Assembly (NCBI GenBank): GCA_963737405.1
Contig: CAVTSL010000005.1
Span: 62,001 to 126,000 of the forward strand
DNA length: 64,000 nt
From: JACCTU01 sp963737405
Lineage (GTDB): Bacteria; Actinomycetota; Thermoleophilia; Gaiellales; Gaiellaceae
Direction: 5' to 3'
Part shown: positions 8,177 to 17,289 of the stretch, in pieces
How positions within the stretch are numbered: the stretch's first letter is position 1
Layout: every line of letters starts with the position of its first letter
Made by a program: the position numbers and the translations under genes
The notes under the pieces: model-generated
Seen by the model: only the letters and a program-made list of their open reading frames with translations
The model's database searches: none
Told to the model about the DNA's origin: nothing

Positions 8177-8211
8177 CCGGTGGTCGGGGGTTCGAGTCCC
8201 CTCCGCCACCC
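8177..8211 (+). repeat. Right copy of tRNA-His 3'-end repeat (attR-like)
   Basis: Direct repeat of 7643-7677 with one difference. It holds only the T arm and 3' acceptor strand and cannot fold as a tRNA. It restores the canonical G-C pair that the intact tRNA lacks, as expected if this is the original chromosomal tRNA end. Confidence 0.7.
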
Positions 8212-8257
8212 TCGTACCCGCTTCAAGTTCCGGCTCGGCCGCGCCGATACCCGTCAG

Positions 8258-8743
8258 ATGACCCTGCCTGCGGCAGAGGCACTCCAGCGCGAGACGACGA
8301 TCGCCGGCGTGCTCAAGACGACCTGCGTCCAGCTGACGACCGTGCTGGAGGCGGAGGCGTGCAACCTCTCGCGGGTGATCGGACAGCTGCTCGTCGACCT
8401 CGTCGAGTACTCCCGCGACGGACGCCGGATCCAGCTCGGACGCGCGTACCTCCTGCCGGACTACCCGGTCACGCAGGAGGTGATCGACAGCGGCGAGCCG
8501 CGGACGGTCTGGCTCTTCGACCCGGGCGTCGATCCCGGCGAGGCGGCCCTCCTCCGCGAGATGGACTTCGACGCGCTGCTGATGCTGCCGCTCCAGCTCG
8601 ACGGACGCTGCTGGGGACTGCTCGAGGTCTACCGGATGGGAACACGCGTCTTCTCGCCCGAGGACGTCGCGCTCGGCGTGGAGATCGCCGCCTACGCCGG
8701 CGAGGCGATCGAGAGCCTTCAGCGCCGCGCCGCCGCGGCGTAG
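8258..8743 (+). CDS. Stand-alone GAF domain protein
   Basis: The 161-residue protein is essentially one GAF domain. A helical lead (LQRETTIAGVLKTTCVQLTTVLEAEACNL is the start of the fold) is followed by a central hydrophobic core and the closing MLPLQLDGRCWGLLEVYR and FSPEDVALGVEIAAYAGEAI helices. GAF domains bind small ligands or cofactors; the ligand here is unknown. No catalytic or output domain is attached, so it may act through a partner. The ATG at 8258 begins where homology-like sequence begins; the open frame extends upstream into the tRNA-like repeat. It ends five bases before the stop of the convergent gene. Confidence 0.75.
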   Translation: MTLPAAEALQRETTIAGVLKTTCVQLTTVLEAEACNLSRVIGQLLVDLVEYSRDGRRIQLGRAYLLPDYPVTQEVIDSGEPRTVWLFDPGVDPGEAALLREMDFDALLMLPLQLDGRCWGLLEVYRMGTRVFSPEDVALGVEIAAYAGEAIESLQRRAAAA

Positions 8744-8748
8744 CCGAC

Positions 8749-9081
8749 TCAGTCGCGCGGATCGGTCGCGCGGGCGACGCGCGCAGGCTCGCCCTCGCGC
8801 TTCCGCACGACGTGGAACCTCGCGTGCTCCTCGACCACGTCCTCGACATCGAAGACCTCGTGGCCGGGCAGCACGATGAAGTGCGTCGGATCGGCGCGAA
8901 CGCGTTCGTAGTCGCGCGCCGGCACGTCGATCATCTCCGCGCACCCGATGTCCGCGCACTCGCAGACGACTTGCAGGTGATCGGTGAAGTCGGCGAACGT
9001 CCGGTTCAGCTCCTCGAGCCGCTCGTTCACCTGCCGGAACATCGCCTCGTTGAGGCCTAGCTTCCTCTCGCGTTCGCTCAC
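8749..9081 (-). CDS. Small conserved protein with CECAD..C motif (first paralogue)
   Basis: The 110-residue product has a helical N-terminus (NEAMFRQVNERLEELNRTFA), a cysteine motif VCECADIGCAEMI near residue 42, and a following YERVRADPTHFIVLPGHE segment. It is clearly paralogous to the gene 10 bp upstream, which shares ICECADPAC, YETVRANP and LPGHH. I know similar unnamed proteins in Actinobacteria but no function. The three cysteines could hold a metal or be redox active. The start is the GTG at 9081. The pair is probably an operon reading leftwards. Confidence 0.65.
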   Translation of the reverse strand: MSERERKLGLNEAMFRQVNERLEELNRTFADFTDHLQVVCECADIGCAEMIDVPARDYERVRADPTHFIVLPGHEVFDVEDVVEEHARFHVVRKREGEPARVARATDPRD

Positions 9082-9091
9082 GCGCCGCAGC

Positions 9092-9463
9092 CTACTCCTC
9101 GGCCTCGGCCTTCTCGGCCAGCTCCTCGGCGACATCGCCGGCCCGACCGATCTTCTCGGCGACCGCGTATCCGTCGCCCTCGGCAACCACTCGTGCAAGT
9201 CCCCGCGCCGCCCGGTGATGGCCCGGAAGCGTCAGGAACCAGCGTGGGTTCGCGCGAACCGTCTCGTACGCCTCCGGGCGAATGCGGAGAAGCGCCCGGC
9301 AGGCCGGATCCGCGCACTCGCAGATCACGGGGAAGTCCGTCCCCGCCGAATAGTCGGCAGAAGCGCGATGAAGCCGGTCGTTCGCCTCGCGAAACGCCGA
9401 CTGGTTCCGTGCGACGCGCTCCGCGGTCAGCGGCTCGACGTCGAGCGCCTCGTCCGAGCTCAT
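9092..9463 (-). CDS. Small conserved protein with CECAD..C motif (second paralogue)
   Basis: The 123-residue product shares with its downstream neighbour the order NQSAFREANDRLHRA, VICECADPACRALL, YETVRANPRWFLTLPGHH, and ends in a charged Glu/Ala/Lys-rich tail. The three Cys and the surrounding acidic residues are conserved between the two copies while the rest has diverged, which points to a functional site. ATG start at 9463. It lies 86 bp beyond the end of the LacI-like gene in the same direction. No function is assigned. Confidence 0.65.
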   Translation of the reverse strand: MSSDEALDVEPLTAERVARNQSAFREANDRLHRASADYSAGTDFPVICECADPACRALLRIRPEAYETVRANPRWFLTLPGHHRAARGLARVVAEGDGYAVAEKIGRAGDVAEELAEKAEAEE

Positions 9464-9549
9464 GACAAGGCAATTGCCGGTCGAAGGGCGATCGAAACGG
9501 CGCGCCAGGATTCGAGCCTCCGACGGACGGCTCAGAAGAGCCGCGGGCG

Positions 9550-10432
9550 TCAGCCGGCGGCTGACCTCCGCGGGGGTGCGGTCGACTCGCGCACGACGAG
9601 CCGCGTTGCGAGCTCGATGTGCGTGGTCTCGCTCGCTCGCCGTTCGAGGAGACGGACGAGGACGTTGACCGCCGTGCGTCCCATCTCGCCGAGCGGCTGA
9701 CGAACCGTCGTGAGCGCCGGCGTGACGAGTGTCGCGGGCTCGATGTCGTCGAACCCCACGACGGAGAGATCTTCCGGGACGCGCAGCCCGCGATCGCGCG
9801 CGGCGCGTAACGCGCCGAATGCAATCGAGTCGTTGAACGCGAAGATCGCAGTCGGCGGCTCGGGGAGGTCGAGCAGTGCGGCCGCTGCCTGCACGGCCGG
9901 TCCGACCTGGAAGTCGGAGGCGACCTCGAACGCCGGTTCCGGTCGGATCCCCGCGGCGGCGAGTGTGGCGTGGTACGCCGCACGGCGTTCCTCCGTCGCC
10001 AGCCATCCGGGCGGTCCGGTGATCGCCGCGATTCGACGATGGCCGAGCATCAGCAGGTGCCGCATCGCCTGGTCGGCGCCTGACCTGTGAGCGCCCGACA
10101 CCGTCGGGATGCGATCGCCGAGCGGCAGCAGCGGATCGACCACGACGAACGGGTACCGGTCGCTCAGCGCCTGCTCGAGCTCCTCCGTCGTCTCCTCGGG
10201 CAGAATGACCACGGCGCCGTGGGTCGCGCCCTGCATCAGCCGGTCGAGCAGCGAGACCTCGCGCCCGTGCTCGTGTTGCGTCGGCGAGAGGACGAGCCGC
10301 AGCCCGTGCTCGTACGCCGCCTCCGCAACACCCTCGAGGATCTCCGGGAAGTATCCGCCGCGGACGATACGGAATGAGAACGCCGACGAAGCGGGTGCGC
10401 TCCGGCGGGTTCGCCGCGTCCGCAGGTGTCAA
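9550..10432 (-). pseudogene. LacI/GalR-type sensor domain lacking its helix-turn-helix, frame broken once
   Basis: The product is the periplasmic-binding-protein-like effector domain of a LacI-family regulator (about 293 residues after reframing). Recognisable parts are GHRRIAAITGPPGW, AIFAFNDSIAFGALRAARDRGLRVPEDLSVVGFDD and PLGEMGRTAVNVL. One extra base near 10372 separates TRFVGVLIPY from RGGYFPEILEGV. Coding begins at or near a TTG at 10432, which overlaps the stop of the histidine kinase. The usual 55-residue DNA-binding head is absent exactly at the hinge boundary. It could be a headless sensor working with the kinase just upstream, or a regulator cut off by rearrangement or misassembly. 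Confidence 0.72.
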
Positions 10433-13400
10433 GGCGCGGCCGGCGTAGCGATCGGAAGCTCGACCGAGATCGTGGTTCCACGCCCCGGCGGGCTTTCCAG
10501 CGCGAACCGTCCGCCGAGCGCCTCGACCCGGTCGTTGAGGCCGACGATTCCGGACCCGCCGGCAGCATCGGCCCCGCCGACGCCGTCGTCGCGTACCGAC
10601 AACAACAGATTGCCGTCGCGCTGCTCGAGCGAGACGTCGATGCGCGAGGCGCCGGAATGCTTGACCGCGTTGGCGAGAGCTTCGGACGCAACGAAGTACG
10701 CCGCTACCTCGATCGGCTCCGCGAGCCGCACGTCCGTCGTGATGTCGAGGTCGACCGGGATCGCGGAACGGCGCGCGAGCGTCCGCAGACGCCGGGCCCG
10801 AGGCCGCGCTGGGAAAGGATCGCGGGGTGGATCCCACGCGAGAGCTCCTGCAGGCCCTCGACCGCCTCGGTCAGTCCGGTCGCGATGGCCGGACAGCTCC
10901 GCTCGAAGGTCGTCTCGCTCGGCGGGACATTCGAACTCCGCCGCGCGCACGGCCAATCACGAGCGAGACGAGCCGCTGCTGGGCGCCGTCGTGCAGGTCG
11001 CGCTCGATCCGGCGCCGCGCGTCGTCCGAGGCCGTGACGATCCGTCTGCGCGACGCGGCGAGCTCCGCCGAGCTTTCCGCATTCGCGATCGCGGTCGCGA
11101 CGAGCTCCGTGAAATCGGCCAGCCGTCGCTCCATCCGTAACGGCAGGGAACGATCGAGAGATCCCAGACGTGATGACCCCCCAGAGCTCGCCGTCCACGA
11201 CGATTGGACTGCGCGACCGCCGAGCGGACTCCGACTCACCCGCACGACCTCGGGCATGTCCGCGGCAGCTGGATCGTCCGTATCGAACCGCGCCGCTCGA
11301 CGCGTCTCGTATACCCAATCGACGACGAAACCGGGTTCGAAAGAGACGCGGGCGCCGACGCTGTGCTGCTCTGGTCGCACTGGAGGCTGCCATCACGGTC
11401 ACCGTCCGGTCTTCGTGGAACCTGAGGATCACGGCCCTGTCGGTGCCGCAGAAGGGCTTGTGCCTCGTTGCACACCGCACGGAAGACCGACCCCGGTTCG
11501 GTTCCGCGTGCGACGAGCGTCGCAACGCGCCGCAGGGCCGCCTGCTCGGCAGCAACACGCTGCAGCGCGTGTCGCGCCTCGGTGTTCGAGACTGCGGTTG
11601 CGACCAGGTCCGTGAACGCGGCCAGCCGTTCCTCGGCGCCGGCGGGAAACGGCTCCGGCCGCTGACTCGCGACGAGCATGACGCCCCAAAGGCGACCTTC
11701 GACAACGATCGGGGCTGCGATCGACGAGCGCCAGCCGTAGCGGCGCGCGATCTCGGCGGCCTCACCCGAGGCGTCGTCGTACCCGTCGACACGTGCAGGC
11801 TTCCCCGTCTCCGCCACGATCGTCAAGACGTTGTGGCCGCCGATCGCCGACCGAGTGCCCACGGGCACCCCACCGCCCGACGCGCTCCAGCTTCCGATCG
11901 CCGTCGCAGCTCCGTCGCCGTCGTAGCGGCCGACAACCGTTATGTCGGTGTCGAGCAGCTTGCCAACCTCGGTCGCTACGGACTCGAAGACTTCCGTCGG
12001 ACGGGGCGTCACGGGCGACCAGCGTCGCCACGCGACGCAGCGCTGCCTGTTCCATCGCGAGCGCTGCTTGTTCCGTTGCGAGTCCGCGCAAATCGTCATG
12101 CGCCTGGGCCTTCGAGATCGCGGTGGCGACGAGCTCGGTGAAGGCGGCGAGACGCGCCTGGGTCTCTCGCGGCGAGCGCCGTGGAGAGCACTATCCGCCC
12201 GGTGTAGCTTCCAGCGAACGCGGGCAGCGCGTCGCGCCGATGTCGCTGGCCGACGGCGATCATCCCCCAGACCCTGCCCTCGACGACGATCGGCACCCCG
12301 ACTCCGACTCGTACCCGGCGGAGCGCGCGGCGGCAGCGACCGGCCCGGGCAGCTCCGAGTAGTCGATCTGTGCCGGCTTCCCCGTCTCGAACACAGACGG
12401 CGTTGAGGCTTCGACCCTGGAGCGGCCAGCGGCTGCCGACCGGGAAGCCGGGATCGTTGACCGACGCCACGACGACCGACCAGGTATCGGACTCGAACCG
12501 CACGACGCTCACCGCCGACACGTCGAGAATTCGCGCCACCTCCTGTCGCGACGGACGAGAAGACCTCGGCGGGCGCCGCGCCCTCGGCAACCAACGTGGC
12601 AACGCTCCGCAGCGCAGCCTGCTCGGCGACGACCCGGCGGAGACCCTCGCGCGACTCGGTCTTGGAGATCGCGGTCGCCACCAGCCCGGTGAAGTCGCGC
12701 AGACTGGCCTCGATGTCGGCCCGCAGCGGCTCGGGGCCGGTCGCTGCAGCGCGGATCAGCCCCCAGACCTCGCCGTCGACGACGATCGGCACGCCGACCT
12801 CCGAGCGAAGCTCCGATGTCGGCTCGCGTGGGACGCCCGGTCTCGAGGACGCTCGCCGCGAGGCTGCGACCGTCGACCGGCAACCGTGCGCCGACGGGGA
12901 AGTCGGGAGCGTTCAGCGAGGCGAGCACGACGATCGACCTGTCCGCCTCGTAGCGAACGAGCGAGACCGCCGGAAGGTCCAGGGCGTGGACGATCTCGTG
13001 CGTGAGCGCAGCGAACAGCTCCGCTGCCGGCACGCCCTCGGCGACGATCGTCGCCACCCGCGTCAGCGCCGCCTGCTGCCTGACGAGACGACGCAGGTCG
13101 TCGTCTGCCTGCGCCTTCGAGATCGCGGTCGCCACGAGCCCGGTGAAGTCGCGCAGACGGGCCTCCGTGTCGGCAGGCAGCGGCTCACGCTCCGTCGTGC
13201 CGACGCAGATCAGGCCCCAGACCACGCCGCCGACGGTGATCGGGACGCCGTACGCCGATCCGTAGCCCGACTCTCGGGCCATGGCCGCAATTGAGCCTCC
13301 GAGCTGCGAGTAGTCGTCGATCCGCGCCGGCTGTCCCGTCTCGAGGATGGTCGCGGAGAGGCTCGGGCCGTCGAGCTGCCAGCGGCTGCCCACCGGGAAC

Positions 13401-13645
13401 CCGGGGTCGTTCAAGGACGCGAGCACCGAGACCGAGCGATCCGGCTCGTAGCGAAACAGCCATCCGGCGGGAACGTCGAGTACCGCGACAACCTCGCCCA
13501 CGACCGCGGTGAACAGCTCGGCGGCGGTCGCGCCGTCGGCGACGAGCGTCGCGACACGTCGAAGCGCGGCCTGCTGCTCGGCAAGCAGACGACCTCCGTC
13601 CCCGGTCTCGCCGGTGGCCCGGTAGGTCGTCTCCGAACCCGTCAA
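10429..13645 (-). pseudogene. Five-GAF sensor histidine kinase (NarL-type), many frame breaks
   Basis: About 1,070 codons encode five tandem GAF repeats of roughly 165-175 residues, each opening with an AALRRVATLVA-like helix and closing with an ADTEARLRDFTGLVATAIS-like helix. A HisKA_3 domain follows (ARRRIERDLHDGAQQRLV, His near 11030), then a HATPase (ALANAVKHSGA, VRDDGVGG, GSGIVGLNDRVEALGG) ending at 10429. This is the NarX/DesK architecture that pairs with LuxR-type regulators. The frame changes about ten times, mostly by single extra bases with at least one likely deletion (a G run near 12298). No stop codons accumulate between the breaks. The ATG or GTG at 13645 starts the first clean segment. 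The next gene downstream is the headless LacI domain. Confidence 0.75.
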
Positions 13646-13820
13646 GCGAACCGTTTCGAGAGCCGCGTGGTCGTCACGTACACGTTCGTAGCCTCCAGTC
13701 GGAGGGACTCAGGCGCGTGACCGGAGCAGACCTGCGATCGCGGCGGCGCCGAGAGCGCCTTTGCGAGAAATCGTACCGCCGGGCGAGTCGCCGGCGTGCG
13801 TGCAGTCGAAGATCCGAGGA

Positions 13821-13892
13821 CGCGCCCGGGAGGATTCGAACCTCCGACCAACGGCTTAGAAGGCCGCCGCTCTTCCACTGAGCTACGGGCGC
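13821..13892 (-). tRNA. tRNA-Arg (anticodon TCT)
   Basis: Complete minus-strand cloverleaf: acceptor GCGCCCG/CGGGCGC, D stem GCTC/GAGC, anticodon stem GCGGC/GCCGT around CTTCTAA (anticodon TCT), T loop TTCGAAT, discriminator G. It is a second arginine tRNA besides the TCG isoacceptor at 6589. Confidence 0.94.
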
Positions 13893-13920
13893 CTGTGAAA
13901 AGGGTAACCGCGAAGGCGGG

Positions 13921-14451
13921 TCAGCGTCTGACGCCGAAGTCGGCGGTCAGCACCGTCACGGGGTCGCTTCCGAAGACACCGGGCCCCACGTCGACGTGCA
14001 CCGCCGAAAGGCCGACCTCGCGCCAGCGCGCGTTCAGCACGTTCTCGCGGTGCGGCGGGCTGTTCATCCACATCCGGACCGCGCCCGCAGGATCGACGTC
14101 GGGCGACGACCAGAGGAGGTTCTCGCCGACCGACCAGAACCGACGCGATCCCTGCGGGTAGAACCGCGCGACGCGCTTCCAGAAGAGCGTTCCGTCAGAC
14201 GACTCGTGGGAGAAGAAACCGGCGGTCGCCATCGCCGTGCTGTGCGCGTTCGCCGCGGCTCGCAGCTGGAGGCTGAGGCGGAGCGGTGCCAGGCCGTGCT
14301 GCCGGCGGACGATGTTGATCTGGGCGAGCACCCCGGCCTCGAGCCCGTTGCGGGCCGCCGGCCGCCGCGGGCCGTCGACCCGCGCGAACGCAGGCGTCGC
14401 GGCGAGCGACGCCACGATGAGCGCGAGCAGGATCCGAGCGCCGAACGGCAC
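13921..14451 (-). CDS. Secreted CAP-domain (SCP/PR-1) protein
   Basis: The 176-residue protein has a cleavable signal peptide (hydrophobic core LLALIVASLAATPAFA) followed by a single CAP domain from about residue 38. Family signatures are NIVRRQHGLAPLRLS, NAHSTAMATAGFFSHES with the His of the conserved site, VGENLLW, and MWMNSPPHRENVLNARWREVGLS with the second His. Bacterial CAP proteins act outside the cell in roles that are mostly undefined. A second, more distant copy is at 18471. The gene sits 30 bp downstream of the AI-2E-type gene in the same direction, so the two may be cotranscribed. Confidence 0.88.
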   Translation of the reverse strand: MPFGARILLALIVASLAATPAFARVDGPRRPAARNGLEAGVLAQINIVRRQHGLAPLRLSLQLRAAANAHSTAMATAGFFSHESSDGTLFWKRVARFYPQGSRRFWSVGENLLWSSPDVDPAGAVRMWMNSPPHRENVLNARWREVGLSAVHVDVGPGVFGSDPVTVLTADFGVRR

Positions 14452-14481
14452 GAATCCGGCATCGGCACTTCGGGCCAGAAG

Positions 14482-15558
14482 CTAGAGGGGTGCGTCCGCG
14501 ACCGGCGTCGCGCGCTCGCGGCGCGTCCGCAGCCATTCGCGGACCAGCACCTGGATCGTCCCCGCGATCGGGATCGCGCCGAGCGCCCCGATCACGCCCG
14601 CCACGGAGGCTCCGATCAGCACCGCGATCAGGATCACGAGCGGGGAGAGCTCGACGGTCTTCGAGTAGACGAGCGGGTAGAGCACGTGGTTCTCGAGCTG
14701 CTGGTAGACGATGAACCAACCGAGGACGATCAGGCCGATCGTCCATCCCTTGTCGAGCACGGCGACCGTCGTGACGACGACGGCCGCGATCGTCGCACCG
14801 GCAAGCGGGATCAGGTCGAAGAACGAGACGAGCAGCGCAAGCGCGAACGCGTAGCTCACCCCGACGATCGTCAGCACGATCGCGGTCGTGATGCCCGCGA
14901 TGAGCGCAATCGTGACGGCGCCCGCGACGAAGCCGCCGACCGTCGCGTACACGTCGCGTCCGATCATCCGCCACCGCGGTCGCGAGTCCTCGGGGAGCTC
15001 GTCGAAGAACCGCTCGACCCACTTCGGCCCCTCGAGCAGCATGAAGAACGTCATGACAATGATCGTGATCGTCGCGACGATGGCCGTGATCACGCCCTTC
15101 GTCACGGCGACGGCGGTGCCCGACACGCCGAGGATGCGGCTGATGTCGGTGCCCGATGCCGCCTCCTGCACGCGCTCGACGATGTGGTAGTCGCGCTCGA
15201 GGAAGCCGAGCCGTCCGCGACCCTCGGTCAGGTCCTGTACGTACTTCGGGACCGCATCGATGAAGTCGTTGATCTCGCCGACGAGCGTCGGGATGAAGGT
15301 CAATCCGAGCGCCACGACGATGATCGCGATCAGGAGGAAGGTCGTCGCGATCGCCATCCCGCGCCGGCGGATGCCGAGGCGCATCAGGAAGTTGACGACG
15401 GGGTCGAGCGCGAGCGCGAAGAAGGCCGCGATCACGACCCACGTCAGCACCTGGTGCGCGATCCAGAGGAGCTTCAGGAGCGCGGCGACCGCGAGCACGA
15501 TCCCGAGCACGGCCAGGATCGTCCGCGCCCGGAAGCGGACGATCCGCTCCGGCACCAT
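14482..15558 (-). CDS. AI-2E family transporter-like membrane protein
   Basis: The 358-residue protein has the family layout (PF01594). There are paired transmembrane helices at the N-terminus, a soluble helical region from about residue 70 to 140, then five or six more helices including FALALLVSFFDLIPLAGATIAAV and the conserved YQQLENHVLYPLVYSKTVELSP. Members include TqsA (autoinducer export) and Na+/H+ antiporters, so the substrate is open. The ATG at 15558 is used because the frame upstream is the antisense of the cyclophilin gene. Its start is 42 bp from the divergent cyclophilin start. Confidence 0.87.
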   Translation of the reverse strand: MVPERIVRFRARTILAVLGIVLAVAALLKLLWIAHQVLTWVVIAAFFALALDPVVNFLMRLGIRRRGMAIATTFLLIAIIVVALGLTFIPTLVGEINDFIDAVPKYVQDLTEGRGRLGFLERDYHIVERVQEAASGTDISRILGVSGTAVAVTKGVITAIVATITIIVMTFFMLLEGPKWVERFFDELPEDSRPRWRMIGRDVYATVGGFVAGAVTIALIAGITTAIVLTIVGVSYAFALALLVSFFDLIPLAGATIAAVVVTTVAVLDKGWTIGLIVLGWFIVYQQLENHVLYPLVYSKTVELSPLVILIAVLIGASVAGVIGALGAIPIAGTIQVLVREWLRTRRERATPVADAPL

Positions 15559-15600
15559 GGGCACGGAGCTTGCCGTGGCCGCCGGATAGCATCGGGCGCC

Positions 15601-16059
15601 ATGAGCGACGCAACGATGCACACCAACCACGGCACGATCGAGGTCGAGCTCTTCGCCGACGACGCGCCGAAGACCGTCGACAACTTCGTCACGCTCGCGC
15701 GCGACGGGTTCTACGACGGCGTCATCTTCCACCGGGTGATACCCGACTTCATGATCCAGGGCGGAGACCCGACCGGCACCGGCCGAGGCGGGCCCGGCTA
15801 CACGTTCGAGGACGAGTTCAACGACAACAAGGTCGTCCGCGGAGCACTCGCGATGGCGAACGCCGGGCCGAACACGAACGGTTCGCAGTTCTTCATCGTC
15901 ACCGCGGAGGCGACGCCGTGGCTCGACGGAAAGCACACGGTCTTCGGGCGCGTGACGAGCGGCATGGACGTCGTCGACACGATCGCGAACGTCGACACGG
16001 ACGCGAGCGACAAGCCGCGCTCCGACGTCACGATCGAGCGCGTCGAGCTGGCGGAGTAG
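15601..16059 (+). CDS. ppiB: Cyclophilin-type peptidyl-prolyl cis-trans isomerase
   Basis: The 152-residue product is a minimal cytoplasmic cyclophilin without a signal peptide. Active-site signatures are VIFHRVIPDFMIQGGDPTGTG (Arg, Phe, Met and Gln of the site), ALAMANAGPNTNGSQFFI and WLDGKHTVFGRV. The Trp that governs cyclosporin binding in eukaryotes is present in the WLDG motif. It catalyses proline isomerisation during folding. ATG at 15601; no obvious operon partner on this strand. The symbol follows the usual bacterial cytoplasmic form. Confidence 0.93.
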   Translation: MSDATMHTNHGTIEVELFADDAPKTVDNFVTLARDGFYDGVIFHRVIPDFMIQGGDPTGTGRGGPGYTFEDEFNDNKVVRGALAMANAGPNTNGSQFFIVTAEATPWLDGKHTVFGRVTSGMDVVDTIANVDTDASDKPRSDVTIERVELAE

Positions 16060-16095
16060 AGAGGCGTTGCGGCCGACCGGCCGCGCCGTCGCTCA

Positions 16096-17190
16096 TCAGG
16101 CGAAGCTGCTGCGCGCCCCGAGCACGCCCGGGGCGAGCGGCGGCGGTGGGTACTGCTCGGGGCGGCGCACCGACGCGGCGTCGACGCCCCGGACGAGCAG
16201 GCGCGACTTCAGCGTCTGCGTCGCGACGGAGTAGACGTCGAGCTTCTCACCGCACCCGCCCTTCGCGACGAGCACGTGGCCCTTGTCGAGCCAGCCGAGC
16301 GCGCGCGCCGGCGCGTCGGGGAGGAGCTCGTCCCCGCGCGGCCGGTGCGCGGTCACGACCATCGCCCGGCTCGTCCGGCAGTCTCGCCCGACCGTGAACG
16401 CGAAGTTCTGGCCGCGCCCGGGGAAGAGGTCGGTCACGTGCTCCGCAGGACCGCCGCGCCACGCCACCGGCGCAGACGTTGCGCCGACGAGCTCGAGGCG
16501 GTGGATGTCGACGCGATCGTCGACGTGCTGCGCGGCGAAGTAGAGCGACGTGCCGCCTTCGCCGAACGCGATCGCGTCGAAGCCGGTGTGCAGACGTCCG
16601 TGCACGAGCTGCCGGGGCGTCTTCCCGCGGTTCGTCGAGATCCAGACGGATTCGCGGCCGCCGCGCCGCAGGACGAACGCGAACGCGAGGCCTGACGGGT
16701 GGTAGACGACGCGTTCGTAGCGCGCGCCCTGCACCGGCGTGACGTCGATGAACCCGCCGCCGGCCGGATGCGCCTTCAGCAGCGCGCGGCCGTCGCGCGC
16801 GACGAAGACGATCGACTTCCCGATCGGGCGACCCCACGACGATGCGCTCGGATCGACGGCGGACGGCGGCCGTGACGGCGCGCCCGGAAGCCCCTTCACC
16901 TGCAGGTGCGCGAGCAGCGCGCGGTCACCGCGCGGTCCCCACGCAAACGGCCCTGCGTCCCGCGCCGCGAAGAGACACGTCACGCGACCGCTCGGGTCGA
17001 GCGCCCACGCCCGCCCGTTCGCGACGAATGCGACCGTCGCGTCCGGGCCGACCGGTCGCTGCACGCACCGTGTCGGGAGCGGCGCGCCCGACGCGAGCTC
17101 CGGCCTGCTGGGAGCGGATGACTCGTCGTTCCCGAACGAGCATCCCGCCGCGGCGAACACCAACGCGATCGCGACGAACCGGACGATCAC
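16096..17190 (-). CDS. Lipoprotein with a TolB-like beta-propeller
   Basis: The 364-residue protein has a lipoprotein signal with lipobox AAGC (Cys at about 17). The rest is made of repeated beta-strand blocks such as TVAFVANGRAWALDPSG, SIVFVARDGRALLKAHP and FAFVLRRGGRESVWIST, as in WD40/TolB propellers. Six Cys beyond the lipobox may form disulphides. It should be an extracytoplasmic scaffold or binding protein; the ligand is unknown. GTG start at 17190, five bases from the tRNA-Gly discriminator. It is convergent with the cyclophilin gene. Several other secreted propellers occur further on. Confidence 0.75.
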   Translation of the reverse strand: MIVRFVAIALVFAAAGCSFGNDESSAPSRPELASGAPLPTRCVQRPVGPDATVAFVANGRAWALDPSGRVTCLFAARDAGPFAWGPRGDRALLAHLQVKGLPGAPSRPPSAVDPSASSWGRPIGKSIVFVARDGRALLKAHPAGGGFIDVTPVQGARYERVVYHPSGLAFAFVLRRGGRESVWISTNRGKTPRQLVHGRLHTGFDAIAFGEGGTSLYFAAQHVDDRVDIHRLELVGATSAPVAWRGGPAEHVTDLFPGRGQNFAFTVGRDCRTSRAMVVTAHRPRGDELLPDAPARALGWLDKGHVLVAKGGCGEKLDVYSVATQTLKSRLLVRGVDAASVRRPEQYPPPPLAPGVLGARSSFA

Positions 17191-17194
17191 TGCA

Positions 17195-17265
17195 AGCGCC
17201 CGACCGGGGTCGAACCGGTGACTAGAGCTTGGAAGGCTCTCGTGTTGCCGCTACACCACGGGCGC
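17195..17265 (-). tRNA. tRNA-Gly (anticodon TCC)
   Basis: Minus-strand cloverleaf: acceptor GCGCCCG/CGGGCGC, anticodon stem AGAGC/GCTCT around CTTCCAA (anticodon TCC), T loop TTCGACC, discriminator T. Confidence 0.94.
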
Positions 17266-17289
17266 GGCGCACGCCCTAGGGTAGCCCGC

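Larger units (their letters stand above)
7678..8211 (+). mobile_element. Remnant of an element integrated at tRNA-His
   Basis: About 0.5 kb lies between the two copies of the tRNA-His 3' end. The first 300 bp hold no credible gene and have a lower GC content than the flanks. The right part carries one small membrane-protein frame. No integrase or excisionase frame is visible, so this would be a decayed or deleted island, or a satellite mobilised in trans. A partial duplication of a tRNA locus without integration is the alternative. Confidence 0.5.

Noticed and set aside
8177..8211. Second tRNA-His gene.
   Set aside because: Only the T arm and 3' acceptor strand are present; no D or anticodon arm can form.
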